This document shows, piece by piece, positions 63,952-64,000 of a stretch of 64,000 nucleotides of DNA. Both the position numbers and the translations under genes were made by a program. Source of the stretch: Hyposmocoma kahamanoa (taxonomy: Eukaryota > Arthropoda > Insecta > Lepidoptera > Cosmopterigidae). The stretch covers positions 12,805,202 through 12,869,201 of the forward strand of contig NW_020653726.1 in assembly GCF_003589595.1 (NCBI RefSeq), in the 5' to 3' direction. Position 1 is the first letter of the stretch. Every line of letters starts with the position of its first letter. Under the pieces are notes generated by a model. That model ran no database searches. It had not been told where the DNA came from and was given only the letters and a program-made list of their open reading frames with translations.

Positions 63952-64000
63952 AAGATGCAAGAATAAAATCGATACTACAAAGCCCAGATCGATTTTTTTT

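Overview
The window looks like a stretch of an insect nuclear chromosome, most probably a moth or butterfly (Lepidoptera). It is AT-rich, the genes are broken by short phase-consistent GT-AG introns, and the space between exons is packed with small DNA transposons, tRNA-derived SINEs (some ending in ATG triplet runs), mariner copies, LINE tails and a Penelope-like remnant. The host genes are of arthropod type: a ZAD C2H2 zinc-finger protein and a chitin-binding cuticular protein. The order assignment is inference; the insect assignment is firm.

Layout. At 2.0 kb (+) lies the last exon of a gene whose body is off the left edge. At 5.6-6.6 kb (-) is a two-coding-exon mitochondrial carrier of the SLC25A29/45 type. 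A 2.5 kb terminal-inverted-repeat element follows at 7.9-10.4 kb. From 13.4 to 31.6 kb (+) runs a 13-exon ZAD zinc-finger gene with 12 fingers; its introns hold at least a dozen transposon insertions, and its exon 8 splice donor appears to have lost one base. From 33.1 to 40.5 kb (-) lies the five-exon SCO1 gene for cytochrome c oxidase copper loading. Its first intron contains a 3 kb segment with matching inverted ends that encloses two further, unrecognised gene-like exon sets in opposite orientations. A 400-base run of N sits at 41.1-41.5 kb. Two tandem arrays (98 and about 133 bp units), an 8-bp-TSD hAT MITE and a Penelope-like remnant occupy 42-46.5 kb.

From 48.2 to 52.9 kb (+) is a four-exon cuticular protein gene whose last intron carries a nearly whole 1.27 kb mariner. 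From 55.5 to 61.7 kb (-) are the last five exons of a ZP-domain membrane protein; its 5' part is not seen in the window. The right edge holds SINEs, three MITE-type insertions and the 3' end of a LINE.

The genes form no pathway. SCO1 and the carrier both act in mitochondria, and the cuticular and ZP proteins both belong to epidermis and extracellular matrix, but nothing in the sequence suggests co-regulation. The most useful results are the reconstructed exon structures, the damaged splice donor and possible one-base shift (which could be assembly errors), the 600 bp SINE-bearing near-perfect foldback, and several MITE families whose ends and target duplications can be read directly.
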